DNA of 64,000 bases, from the NCBI GenBank assembly GCA_038025085.1, contig CM076142.1, positions 2,455,501-2,519,500 of the forward strand, read 5' to 3'. The notes under the pieces were generated by a model. The model was not told the origin of the DNA, searched no databases, and saw nothing but the letters and a program-made list of their open reading frames with translations. The stretch comes from Tetragonia tetragonoides. Lineage: Eukaryota; Streptophyta; Magnoliopsida; Caryophyllales; Aizoaceae. Positions 35,036 through 49,859 of the stretch are shown piece by piece (position 1 is the stretch's first letter; every line of letters begins with the position of its first letter). The translations under genes and the position numbers were made by a program.

Positions 35036-38000
35036 GTCGGTGTTTGTGAGGACAGATTAACATTCACCTTGAACGCCTGTAAATGTCACAAAACAATGTA
35101 GTATTAGTGGCGAAGTATTATTTAACAATAACAAAATTTTAGCAAAAATATGTATCAAGGACTAACCTGGACCATCAGAACTCAGAAGCATCTCACAAAG
35201 TGTTCCACTTCCTGTCCGCAAAACCTCATCTGGCAGAGCATGGATATTACCATATTATAGTAACAAGGGAGAATATGAAAGGATGAGCATAGGTCATGTG
35301 CAATTGATAAGTTGCAACAGCATCAGAAACAGAATAAGAGGCCATCATGTGCAAGAAAGTTTTGAAGAGACACAAGGGACCTTTAGGAAAATTTCAGTGA
35401 AGACAATGCACATGAAAAAAGAATTCAATAGCATGGCCAAAACTAAATCAAAAGACATACTTTGGAAACAAATTTAACATCAAATAGAATCGGATTATGT
35501 CATTAAGAGCAACATGTTTACTCAAATAAATTACGCTTCCTTACTCGTTAGATAAATTGTTTGATAACAAAATAAATTTTGGTTGAAGAATACGATGATA
35601 AACAATAGTTTTGTTTGCAAATCCGTACTCCCTTTCAAAGTAAAACAAACAAAAAGCAACAGAATAATGATGCTTACCTACAAACAGTATCAACATAAAA
35701 TGAATTTTCCCTCATGCAGAGTCCTGCTTCATGAAGCTCAGTTGATGGCTTGTGAAGGACCCGCTTGTATGCCTGCAGACAGCACAGACACACATGTTTG
35801 CAACTTTGGTAAAAATAAAAGCACCTTAAAAAAAGAAAAAGACGAGTAAAACATAATTATTAAGTAAAACTTTACAGTTTTGGAAGTTTCGAAATACCTT
35901 CTCACTGTACTTATAAAGAAGTTCCTTTAGCTTTGACTGTTGCTCCACCTTTGGAAGCACAATAACATATTTAGATGATTACTCACCAATGCTATCCACT
36001 ACCTCAGAGCCCCAGACACAATTTGCCTCTTCAAATGGTAACAGTCACTGATATGGTTCACAAGAATAGAGATAAATAAGTGTTTGCTACTAGCCAGAAT
36101 TTGAAGTTCCTAATAAATTGAAAATGATGAATTGATGACATACCTTTTCTTTGCCAGGTATGTTTCTCCATGCATAACCCCTTCAAGTTTCCATAGACAA
36201 GTTTTGCAAGGTCGATTAAAATCAAAAGCTGTGCAATCCTTATCTGTTACAATTGGTGGGGTCTGGAAACAAAACCAGACTTCAGAAAACACTAATGCAT
36301 ATATGGACAACAAGGAATACAAGATTAGTAGAGTGCAAGCAAGGACTGATAGAAAGAAGGTTTCAACACAAAAGGACCGAACATAAGAGTGGCCAAAAAT
36401 ATCCTAAATAGGTAGGTACGAGTTTGAAAAAAGAAAAATTACACGTCACCATGTTGAGGTTATTTACCTTGGACATAACATACACACAGAGCTGATTGGC
36501 ATTCACAAAAGGTATATGAGACTATTTACTGGAAGTTATGATATTAACTCTGAATGCATGTAATAAGTTTGTCTAGCCACCCCATCCACCCCCCAAAACA
36601 AAACAAAAAAAAAAAGGTTTGTCTAGATGAGACACTACCAAGTACTGACTCTTTTTAAGCGGTCTAGCATAGCACTAACAATAAGAAAATCATAAAGCTA
36701 ATCACACAATGACACAGAAAACAGCAGACATAAATCAATTGAGCCTACAAATCTAAGGCGAAAAGGAGGCATTCTGCTCATTGAGAAATTGTTTTAAGCA
36801 ACAGAGCTCACGCATCCTTACTCAAATTTAATCACTATTTGCAGTGAAACAGATAGTCTAAACTACACCTCTAGAACTCATTATTATCTCCAAGCATCAT
36901 ATCAAAACTAATAGAACTCAGACAGCCATTTCTTAAGTGTGACCGTGCAATAAAAAATAATCCATGCTTCTTCAACAAACCATCTCAAACAATATTTGAC
37001 ATGGACATAAAAAGAAATTTTCCCTCTGAGAGAATGCACTAGAAAACACATTAATGCAATTCCCCATTACAAAATGTAGAATAATTAGTGTCCATATCTA
37101 GACATATGTACAGGTATTTTAGAGCTAATTTCAGACATGTGCTATTAGAGAAGAAAGGCTAGTGAACAACACACCTGAACCCTGTTTATCAGGATAATGT
37201 TTGGATACATAGCAGGCACATCAAAATGATAAATGAGGGAACATTATTCACGTATAGCTTCATCTTGTAAGGAAGCAAACGGAAATCCAGAGAGATCATT
37301 AAAGAAACTGCACATAACTCAAACAAATATATTATTGTGTGGAACAAACATAACTACAAACATTAGTGAAGTCAATACTGACATAAGTCTGGTATTAATG
37401 CCAATTTTAGAATAGAATGGCACTGAAAACTTATCAAACATCAAAACTAGGATATAAATAGGTTGTCTGAAATAAGGTTATCGTAATAAACATTATGAAT
37501 GGAAGTTATAATGAGAAGAACCCTCCTCAATTGGATAAAGCATCAGTAACAGCAACGAGTGGTTTAATAAGGGAGCAGCACAAACCTTTTCTTTGATAGC
37601 AGCCTTGGCTTCCTCATAATTTGAGACAATATTCAAATTCGAAGCTAACAAAGAATTTTCCCTCTGGTGTATAACCTAGAAATCATATGAAGAGCAACCT
37701 CATAAGCAGATCGTCCAAGCTTACTGGTTGGTTGGGAGATCAGATCTAAATCCACCACTTTCCAGGCATTCCACACGGCCACAAATGTAGGTGTCACTCT
37801 CCAACAGTTTATTGTTGTAAAACTTCTCCAGTACAGATTGGTGTTTGTTAGGACAGATACATTCACCTTATATGCCTGTTAACGTCACAAAACAATGTAG
37901 TATTAGTGGCAAAGTATTATTTAAAAATCACAAATATTTAGCAATAATATATATCAAGGACTAACCTGGACCATCAGAAGCATAACGAAGAGTTCCAATT

Positions 38001-38949
38001 CCTTTCCGCAAAACCTCATCTGGCAGAGCATGGATATTGCCTTATTATAGTAACAAGGAAGAATATGAAAGGATAGCATAGGTCATGTGCAATTGATAAG
38101 TTGCAACAGCATCAGAAACAGAATAAGAGGGCATCATGTGCAATAAAGTTTTGAAGAGACACAAGGGACCTTTAGGAAAGTTTCAGTGAAGCACATAAAT
38201 TGAGATTTCAATAGCATGGCAAAACTAAATCAAAAGAGAGACTTTGGAAACCAATTTGACATCAAATAGAATCAGATTATGTCATTAAAGAGCAACATGT
38301 TTACTCAATAAACTATGCTTCCTTACATGTTAGATAAATTGATTGATAACAAAATTACTTTTGGTTGAAGAATACGATGATGAACAATAGTTTTGTTTGC
38401 ATCACAATAATCAAGTTAGTAATAACAAACTTCTTTTTTAATTTTTTAGAAAAAACATAAAGCATCTAAGAACTGATATGAGTCTATGACTGAAGTCAAA
38501 ATGTTACTCAATATGGTGATATGATAATATACCTCTTATAACTGATAAAATCAAATCATCAAGAATTAGTTCTTTCTCAAGGATGTATTTTAATCCAAAA
38601 CTAGTGCTACAATTTTTCGGGGGTTGACGTGATCATAGTCGAGTAAATATAAAACCTAACTTTCAATTTAACATCTAATTAGATCAAAATTTCGAAATTC
38701 AACTAAAAAGTTAAGGCCCCAAATAACTTTCTCACCTAGGTAACAACTTATATTGCACAAACAACTGCATCATTCAAAACACATCCAATCAATCCACAAA
38801 TCCTAATTCCCAATCCCAAAGCCGTAATTCTCAATCAAGAAACCCTAAACTCGAAACCCTAATTAGAGATTCTGAAAACAAACGCGAAAAAACAAAACTC
38901 AACCACACAGATTTGAAACTCAAATTAAATGAAATTGAAGGAAAAGATT

Positions 38950-39335
38950 CACTTACAGGACTGAGAAACATGTTTATCTCCTTCGCTGAGAACGTCAAAC
39001 CCTAACTTCAATTTGAACTCTTCTTCGGCATATCGAATTAACTTACATCAAACCCTAACTTCAATTCAAGCTATTTTTATATGGCATTCCGAATTAGTTG
39101 TTTCTTCGAATCTCCCCTTCTTCAATCTCTGTCAATGAATTTTGCGTTTGAGTTCATTTGAAGGAAACCCTAATGAAGATTTTCAGAGAGAGAAAAGAAG
39201 TGTGTGTGTGTGTGACAGTGAGATAGTCAGATGGAGGGAATGGAAGGGAAGACTGATGAGAGGAAGAGAGAGAAAACAAGCGTGAGTGGTAGTTGTGTTG
39301 TTCCCGCGCATATGTCAGGTTGTTTATATAGACGG
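38950..39335 (-). promoter_or_regulatory. Promoter-like region and possible orphan first exon upstream of the Pol epsilon pseudogene
   Basis: On the minus strand a TATA-like CTATATAAAC lies at about 39324-39333, followed by a GA/CT-rich leader. A short frame with a good donor follows (AGTCCT|GTAAGT, about 38956-38957). It does not resemble the Pol epsilon N-terminus. It could drive a transcript through the pseudogene; this is inference. Confidence 0.3.
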
Positions 39336-39515
39336 AAATAACCCTTTTGTTTCTCTTCATTTACGCTTTGACGGTTTAACATTTACGCGTATCAGCTTTT
39401 TGACCTATTTCGTCTTTTCACTCACCGACTTTTTATTTTCCTTTTTTTTTTTTTCTTTTTGAACTCTTTTTTCCTTAAAAACTTTTTTCTTCCAATCTCC
39501 CACCACTAAAAGTTA

Positions 39516-39786
39516 CTCCCTCCGTCCCACAATATAAGTCATTTAAATTTTTTGCACACGAATTAAGAAAGTTATTAAATAATCTCAATTCTATCAAAAA
39601 TAATTAAACTTGACTAGTTTACCCCTTGAGTTTGGATACAACCGAAAAGTGAGTAATTAATGAGGTAATGTGAAAAAAGGGTAAAATAGGCAAACAATAA
39701 TAAATGCTTTGTTGGAACTCTAAAACGACTTATAATATAAGAAAAAATCAATTTTCTAGAACGACTTATATTGGAGGACGGAGGAG
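39516..39786. mobile_element. Stowaway-like MITE (Tc1/mariner), 271 bp
   Basis: Terminal inverted repeats CTCCCTCCGTCCCACAATAT (left) and CTCCTCCGTCCTCCAATATA (reverse complement of the right end) continue into AAGTC. The element is flanked by TA (39514-39515 and 39787-39788). The CTCCCTCCGTC terminus and TA target site are the signature of Stowaway MITEs. No coding capacity. Confidence 0.85.
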
Positions 39787-39788
39787 TA

Positions 39789-40550
39789 ACATTAACTTTT
39801 CCCTCAAAAAAAAAAAAAAACATTAGCTTCTTCTTTTTTCAAATTTTTCAATTTTAAGATAAGAAAAATAGGAAAAATTAGGAGCGTCTTTTTTTTAGGG
39901 ATAGTTAAGAGATCCAATGACGATAAGGGTAAATCAAAATGATAGGCTTTATTAGCCTTCCAAATCACAACTATATTCCCTTCTTGAAGACGTAACTTAC
40001 AACAACTAGATTGCACCTAGCCAGCATGTGTCGTATATTTATGCCATGGATTCTCCTGCGAATGACAATCACACCTCTCAAACATGTTATAACTCTAGAG
40101 AAACATTATTTAAATGGAAACCGAGGGAGGGAAATACAACTTTACAAGTACATTAGCCAAGAAGGAGCAATAGAACAGGGGAAAAAATTTATCTTAATGA
40201 GGTTTTTTGGCTCCATAAACATCATTATGTTGTTCATTTTCATTCAAGTGACTAAAACAGGATCACATAAGAAGTTGCCTGTCTAGTTATGGAATGTAGT
40301 GCAGCATTGTTCAGAGTGAAGAAGATATAACATGCAAGAACTGGAAATCAGGCAAACTTTTCTACCAGAAAAACCTGGTTATTTTTCCTTGACAAATTCA
40401 ATCAATCATGTGTAAATTAAAAAAAAGAATCATGAGTGCTTTAATTGACCTCTTCAAAACTGCTAATGTTCAAATGACTATGCTTAGATCTTGAGAACTC
40501 GCAATTTACAAGGTTGAATATAATTTTCAACCAGACCACTCTATACTTGA
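39789..40550. other. Intergenic / 3' flank of the kinase gene
   Basis: No gene seen. The part nearest 40550 must carry the kinase 3' UTR. An A-run at 39806-39820 and a T-run at 39888-39896 are present. Confidence 0.5.
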
Positions 40551-43740
<3,190 letters not shown>

Positions 43741-44909
43741 ATTAATTCATTGAAGTTTCTTCATCTAACAATACAGCAAAATGGAATTCTCCAGGCTATG
43801 GTTGATCTAATAATAATAGCATAAGCTATCCTTCATTTTATAAGAGATATTATTATATAGTCGTGGGCTCGTGGCCCATTGACGTACAGCAGAATATTGT
43901 TTTACGAGTGTTGAAGACGAAGTCAATGGGTCTTATTAGTGACTATTTTGTTCAAAAAAGACGGCTTTGGTGTTTGGACAAGGCTATGAGCCAATCACTG
44001 ATTATTTGTGCATCCCAGATGTTGTTGATGAAGCAAGCTCTTGAACAGTTAACAGTACAGCATCAAATTTGTTTCCATTCATTCATCCATTCATTCCAAC
44101 TAATCGTAACTTTCGGTGAAACGATAGTCCTTTTTTTTGTAAAACAAGGATTACTCTTCATAATAAGTGATCTGTGCATTCTAAATAACGACCCTGTTTT
44201 ACGGTGAGTCGGTCTCACACAAGACTTATTTTTTAAGTCGAGTCTCAAGGAAAAACTCTTTCTTACAAAGTTACTACTACCTAGCACAAAGTTCAGCAAA
44301 ACATGAAGTTCACCTGAGACTTGCTGTCTCTCCCTCCCTCCCTTCCCTTCCCTCTCTCATCCCACCAATCCACGTCAAAGAAATTATTTGGTATTCCAAG
44401 ATAGATTTTTTTTTTTTTGAGAGAGACCAAAATTTATTGAGAATAGAAAGTTATTTATTCATTTAGGAAAAAAAATCTATAGAATCAGTGATCAAGATAT
44501 TTTTCAGAGCAGTTCTGCGATATCAAGGGAAATAAAATGTCAGGTGTCAGACAATAACGAACAGTTAGTACTTAGTAGTTATAAATACCAGTCAGTATCG
44601 TGTAAGCGTGGATAGCAGCAAATGAACCCAAGTTACTCGAAGTTTCAGTTGAAGTTAAGACTTAAGATTGATGCTCTACTATACACAATGTTTTCTCACA
44701 CATGTACAATTTGATCTCTACTACGTACTACATTAGAGTATTTACAATGAGATTGATTCAGTTGAATATTTCCGCTCCTTTAGACTATAGACAAATGATA
44801 AATGCCTGAAGCTGATTTTCTCCACTGATGATATGCTGCTTACAGTTGGCGTCGATTGTTAAAATCTGTGAAACTACAGCTAAAACTCTTGGTGACTACA
44901 AAACTTGGT
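43741..44909. other. Kinase promoter and transporter 3' flank
   Basis: No additional gene. 43741-43860 is the kinase 5' flank on the minus strand. A T-run at 44407-44419 and a CCCTCCCTCCCTTCCCTTCC pyrimidine patch near 44331 are present. 44740-44909 likely holds the transporter 3' UTR. Confidence 0.5.
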
Positions 44910-47900
44910 TCAGGAATCTGCAATTCAAAGAATTTACAGGTTCATCAAGAAAATCGAAACAGGGTGAATGAAAATGCTGCAAGGTTTTACAGTGATAGCT
45001 ATGAGTTAGCAAAGTTGCTGTAAGCATGCATGCAGAGAAAAGAATTTGCCATATTTGTCATATAGCACTTAGCAGTAAGAACTAGAATCAAACTGATTTT
45101 GATAGCTGGAAAACCTGCTTAACAAGTCACGTGCGATACCTACCTGGTTCATCAAAATTTACTTGCTCTCCAGTAGAAAATAGATAGTAGAACAGAGCAG
45201 CCAGTAAATACAAGAATGATGTCAACCACAAAAATCCCTCGAAAGACCCTACGAGTTCAACAAAATATCCTGCTCCAACGGTTCCCAAAATAGCAGCAAA
45301 AGTTCCAGCAGTGTTTGCCAATCCTATACAAATACAAATTCAATCAAGTCAGGAACTAGAGCTCTAGGTATTGAATAATGTGACCTAACTTCTGCCATCT
45401 TGCAATCAGACTTCTAATAATACCAAAAGGTGCATTAATTTTACCAAAAGGCAACAGAGAAACCAAAATTACCATGTAGGACGCCAGTATATTTTGGTGC
45501 AATTTCCTGGTAGAAGATGCGAACAAAAGTAAAGGTTAACAGAAACCGAGCACATGAAATTGAATGCTGAGAGGGAACAGTGGATTTTGATTTTCAGAAG
45601 CTACCAACCTGGATATTTACAAGAAAACCAGAGTGGCTAAAGGACTTTAATCCAACAGCTAATGTAAGCCAAGCAGACGCAAGTGTTGGACTTCTTGCTG
45701 TAGTCAAACCAACAAGGGCAATCCCAGGACCAATAAACCCTATTGACTGCAGATAATGGAAAAATCTTCGTTTCAGGAAAAGCGAATGCAGTAGTTCATA
45801 GGAATCGGGGAGGGTGTAGCATGAGCTGCCTTCAAAGAGGACTAGAAGGCATATTTGCAGCTCATCAAGAGTTATAACAAGATCATTGAAAACATAAAGA
45901 ATAAAAATATTGTCAATCCTCACTATCAGCTAAAAGGTTCTGAGATGTTGTTTCACAGGAGAACAGAGTTTTGACATAGTATGGCAGAAAAGATAGAAGT
46001 CATAGAAGATCACATAATTATGCTACTCCTCAAACCAGCAGAATGTTGAAACTACATGGTGTCACACAGCAAGCTGTTTCAACAATTAAGTTGAAGCTCC
46101 CAGCAGTTGATGTGCACAGGAATGCCGTCATTGCCTAAGAGGAATGACAGATGAAAACCACACTGTCTAACCAAATGTACCATAAACACATCCCAGCAAT
46201 GGGTGACATTTCCGCTTCTTTTTCATCTCTGCCAAGTTTTATCAAGACATATTCCTAGTCAAAAATTTTGTTATTGGTAATGAGATTCGGGGGGAATACG
46301 TCCAACAAACAACCCACACTAATTCAGAAGCTTCAAACATGATGTTATTCTCAAAGGAACTTACATTAGGCCCCTTCTTCCTTGACACATATATGCACAT
46401 CCCTTCTTCCTTGACACATAAATGCACATTCATAAGTGCATACCATGAGCAAATCATACTCTTATTCATAAATCAAAAGTACGTCCCTGTTCATGCATAT
46501 CGCGGGAAAATCAAGACACAAGGTATCAACGTGCCACAGCAAGTAATAAGAAGATAATGGGGAAAAGGAAGTTGATTTTGAAAATTTGTCTGCCAACTGA
46601 GAGAGGACTTCTGGCAAATAAAAATTGAGACGATAAAAAGAAATATGGTTAACCTGCATGATTTTCCGGGTCAAAGTGACACTTGTACCACGCTGTATCA
46701 GCATATCTGACCAGGCACCTCCAAAGTATCCTACAAGAGCCATCATACTCCATGGAACAGCACTAAACCATGCTGCTTGTCTAAGATCAACATGATACAC
46801 CTACAGCAAATTAACACAATTATTAATGTGCACGCCAGTTGGATACAAGACTACCTAGGAAAAAACAATAAAACTTCCATATGGCCTTACAGTTTTAAAA
46901 TATATAGGCATCCATGAAAGAATAACAAAGAAGCCCTGCACAGAATAGAAATCTTTCACTTAGCATGGAGGCTTATCTTTTTGCTCTACTTGGAAAAAAA
47001 AGTAACACGAATATATTAGTCCTTAAAACTTGACAATTAGATCAGAGAAGATCACGTCATTACCCAACTGTGCATAGCATTTGCAACCATAAGTGACCAA
47101 GTTGGAAGCTTTGATAGCAACCGCCTAACAGGTGGTATCACTTTAACTTTGGATGTCTTCCCACCTCTAGATTGTGGAGATTGTTGCCTCTTTGTCAGAA
47201 TGTAATTGAGCTCATACTTAGAAATCTGTCTGCTTCTCTCTGGAATACTAGATGTGGCAGACAGCCATACCAAAACCCATAGAAATCCAGATAATCCAAA
47301 TATTACAAATGGCCCAAACACACCAGCCTTAGACATAAGGATTGGAGAAAGTACAAGTCCAATGCAACTTCCTAGCTGAAATCCAGCCATTGCAATTCCA
47401 ACAGCTCTTGCTCTTTCCGCATTAGGAAACCATCTACGAAAGTGGGTTCAAACACTCTGGCTTAGAAAGCTATTTGTAACTAGATTATCAATTGCACAAA
47501 CATGATAAATATCTCATCAGTTCAGTAATATCATCTAAATATATTCAATTTATAATTATCCTACAAAAAGGATGGAGTGCATATGGTGTTCAAACCTAGA
47601 TATCATGTAGTTCATTGAAGGAAGAGCTACACCTTCAGCTATGCCAAGCATAGCTCGCACGGCAAGCAGAGCCCAGAGAGAAGTTTCAGCTGCCCATGGA
47701 GTAAGGAGAGTAGAAAGTGACCATAAAGCAACACCCCAACCCATGATAGCCTTACCACCATAGTAATCCACCAGAGCTCCACCAGCTATAGGTGACAGAA
47801 GGTAGCCCCAAAGGAAGGAGGACTGCATCATTCAGAAGCTATAAATCTGTAACTTGGATCAGCAGCAATAAAAACAAGCCACACACTTATTCAAATAATG

Positions 47901-49799
47901 AAATGTGATATCGAATTTAGTTTCGACACTTAAATAATGTTATGCAGACCTCTTGTGAATTTTTACATAACTTCTGATTCTCAAATGCCCTAACATGTTT
48001 TTGAGAGGCACAAATGCCTAAAAGTACTGCTATCACAACAATTGCCCCACTCTGTTTGAAGGAAGAATACTTTGAGCCTATGACAAAAGAATCTTACTCT
48101 TGAATTTTGATGTTCTTTAACCACCTTATACCAAAAGTTTAATAATAATTTACTTGTACTCGTAAACCAAACTTTCCATTTTAGAACCTGTCATCAATCT
48201 CATCATTAGCAATTCAGGATACAATTTGCCACTTGACACCTCGTATTAGAGCAAGAATTGCCACATCAAATCCACCATACCCAATCTTCTTCTTTAAGAT
48301 CCAACAACATAGTCATGCACATTGCCAACAAAAGCATTCCACTCCTGAATTTGATGTTCTCAACTACAGTACCTTTTACCAAAAACCCTCCCCCTGCTTC
48401 CATACAATCAGTAACACTTTAACAACCTACTCACTACCTCAACTGACCAACTATACAAAAATGTTATCAACACCATCAAAATTCACATGCAACTTAGATA
48501 TAGAAACAATACACCAAGAATTGCACAAGAAATTGAATATGAATTAACAACTAAGGAACTGAAGCTAATCATATGATAACTTTTGAATCTTGATGTTCCT
48601 AACTACCTTTTTCCAAACCCCTCCCCCCTGCTTCCCTACGATCACTAACATTAAAATTCAATTTCAACAGTCACAACCTACTTACTACATCAACTGAGCA
48701 AGCACACAAAATGTCATCAACACCGTCAATTCACATGCAACTTAGAAACAGAAACATTTCACCAAAATCGCAAAAGAAATTGAATATTCTATCTTAGCAG
48801 ATTCAAAACCTACTTACTAACTGAACTGAGCAACTAAACAAAAATGACATCAACACTGTCACTCCACATGCAACTTAGAAACACAAATATTACACCAAGA
48901 AACGCACAAAGAAATGGAAATTTCACAACAAATAACAAGTACTCACCTAATTCCAAATGACACAAAATTCGCAATGGCAAAATTGAAAACTACAACAACT
49001 TCCAGCTATAATACCGTCAATTGACATGCAACCTAACAACAGAATCATTACACCAACAACCGCACAAAAAACTGAAAACTTCTCAGCAAATTACAAGTAA
49101 GCACTCAACCTAATTTCAAATGACATAAAATTCGCAATGGCAAAATTGAAAACTGCAAGAACTTCCACCTATAAACCGTCAATTGACATGCAACTTAGAA
49201 AAAGAAACATTGCACGAAGAATCGCACAAGTAATTGAAAATTTCTCAACAATTAACAGCTAATGATCTCAACCTAATTCCAAATGACACAAAATTCGCAA
49301 TGACAAAGGAACCTGCAATAACTTGGAGCTGTAGTTAGAGAGAGAAAATGACCTGAACGACACCAGAAAAGGATCGGGTCCATCCATGAGAGAGAGACAA
49401 AGGAACAATAGCGACCGACATAACAACACGATCAGCATTACAGAGCGCCAAAGCTAACGCCAACATTATCACAACCTTCACTCTCTCAGACGTCAAAAAC
49501 TCCACAAAGCTCGACCCCTCAACTTCGCCTTCGCCATAGTTGAATTTTTCGCCGCTTGATGAAACCCTAACCCTAACCCTAGCTCTTCCGGCGATTGAAA
49601 GAAACGCGCCACCATCGCGACGAGGGTTTATTAACGGTGGAACAGGAGAACGAAATGAAGGGAGATTGATTGGGCGTTTGATGATTGAAAGAGGAGTGAA
49701 TTGAAAGGGTGAGATTGTGGACTTGAAGAAATTAGGGTTTGCAGAGATGGAGATTTTGCGGAAATGGAATGGGTTGCTCAATGTTAGAGGAGAGCTCAT
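44910..49799 (-). CDS. Plastid PHT4-family (SLC17-type) phosphate/anion transporter, 9 exons
   Basis: A major-facilitator transporter moving inorganic phosphate or organic anions across a plastid membrane. Exons: 49353-49799, 47596-47822, 47064-47433, 46891-46935, 46654-46800, 45609-45746, 45473-45506, 45144-45323, 44910-44917. GT-AG borders and phases are consistent, giving 531 aa, the length of the longer plant PHT4 proteins. The first about 95 residues are Ser/Arg/Pro-rich and low in acidic residues, like a chloroplast transit peptide. The MFS core then follows, with CNADRVVMSVAIVPLSLSHG at TM1, SSFLWGYLLSPIAGG, GIAEGVALPSMN, WGFFVILSWMPIYF and GVLHGLANTAGTFAAILGTV. The last exon has only eight coding bases (ending DS-stop). 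PHT4;2 and PHT4;3 types are the nearest in my recollection; substrate is uncertain. Intact. Intron 1 is long and repetitive. Confidence 0.88.
48480..49250. repeat. Five diverged direct repeats in transporter intron 1
   Basis: The phrase ACATGCAACTTAGA followed by an A-rich stretch, ACACCAAGAA-type and GCACAAGAAATTGAA-type words recurs at about 48485, 48733, 48867, 49026 and 49188. The last three are spaced about 160 bp apart, and each is accompanied by CAAATGACACAAAATTCGCA. An old tandem duplication, unrelated to coding sequence. Confidence 0.65.
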
Positions 49800-49827
49800 G
49801 GTGGTTACTGTGATACACTTGGTGGAT

Positions 49828-49852
49828 GAGAGAGAGAGAGAGAGAGAGAGAG
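49828..49852. repeat. (GA)n microsatellite in the transporter 5' UTR
   Basis: A GA dinucleotide run on the plus strand, hence CT in the transcript, ending about 29 bp upstream of the transporter ATG. CT tracts at this position are common in plant core promoters and leaders. Confidence 0.7.
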
Positions 49853-49859
49853 GGGCGGG

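Larger units (their letters stand above)
31970..38045 (-). pseudogene. Rearranged, tandemly duplicated fragment of the DNA polymerase epsilon catalytic subunit gene
   Basis: Scattered exons match the polymerase core of Pol epsilon (POL2), the leading-strand replicase. On the minus strand: 37976-38045 (DEVLRKG), 37586-37875 (YNNKLLESDTYICGRVECLESG to NYEEAKAAIKEK), 37175-37280 (CSLIYHFDVPAMYPNIIL), 36144-36262 (CTAFDFNRPCKTCLWKLEG), about 35898-36000 (KVEQQSKLKEL), 35678-35772 (AYKRVL, MRENSFYVDTV). The set then repeats: 35168-35240 (DEVLRTGSGTLCEMLL), 34235-34353, 33984-34091, 33771-33865, 33440-33535 (KVWKAKLAD), 33205-33300 (LYDPLQLAH, SFYGY), and a third copy of the CTAC-type exon at about 32803-32930. 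Then come 32140-32265 (LSSAIQKITISAA) and 31970-32046 (VVHPD*LH). Introns are kept, so the copy arose through DNA. Lesions include stops (TAG 32028-32030, TGA in the 37175-37280 exon), frameshifts, and loss of the motif B Lys/Asn. Confidence 0.85.

Noticed and set aside
39804..40016. Short minus-strand ORF suggesting a LINE fragment
   Set aside because: About 40 readable residues without a diagnostic motif; not enough to call.
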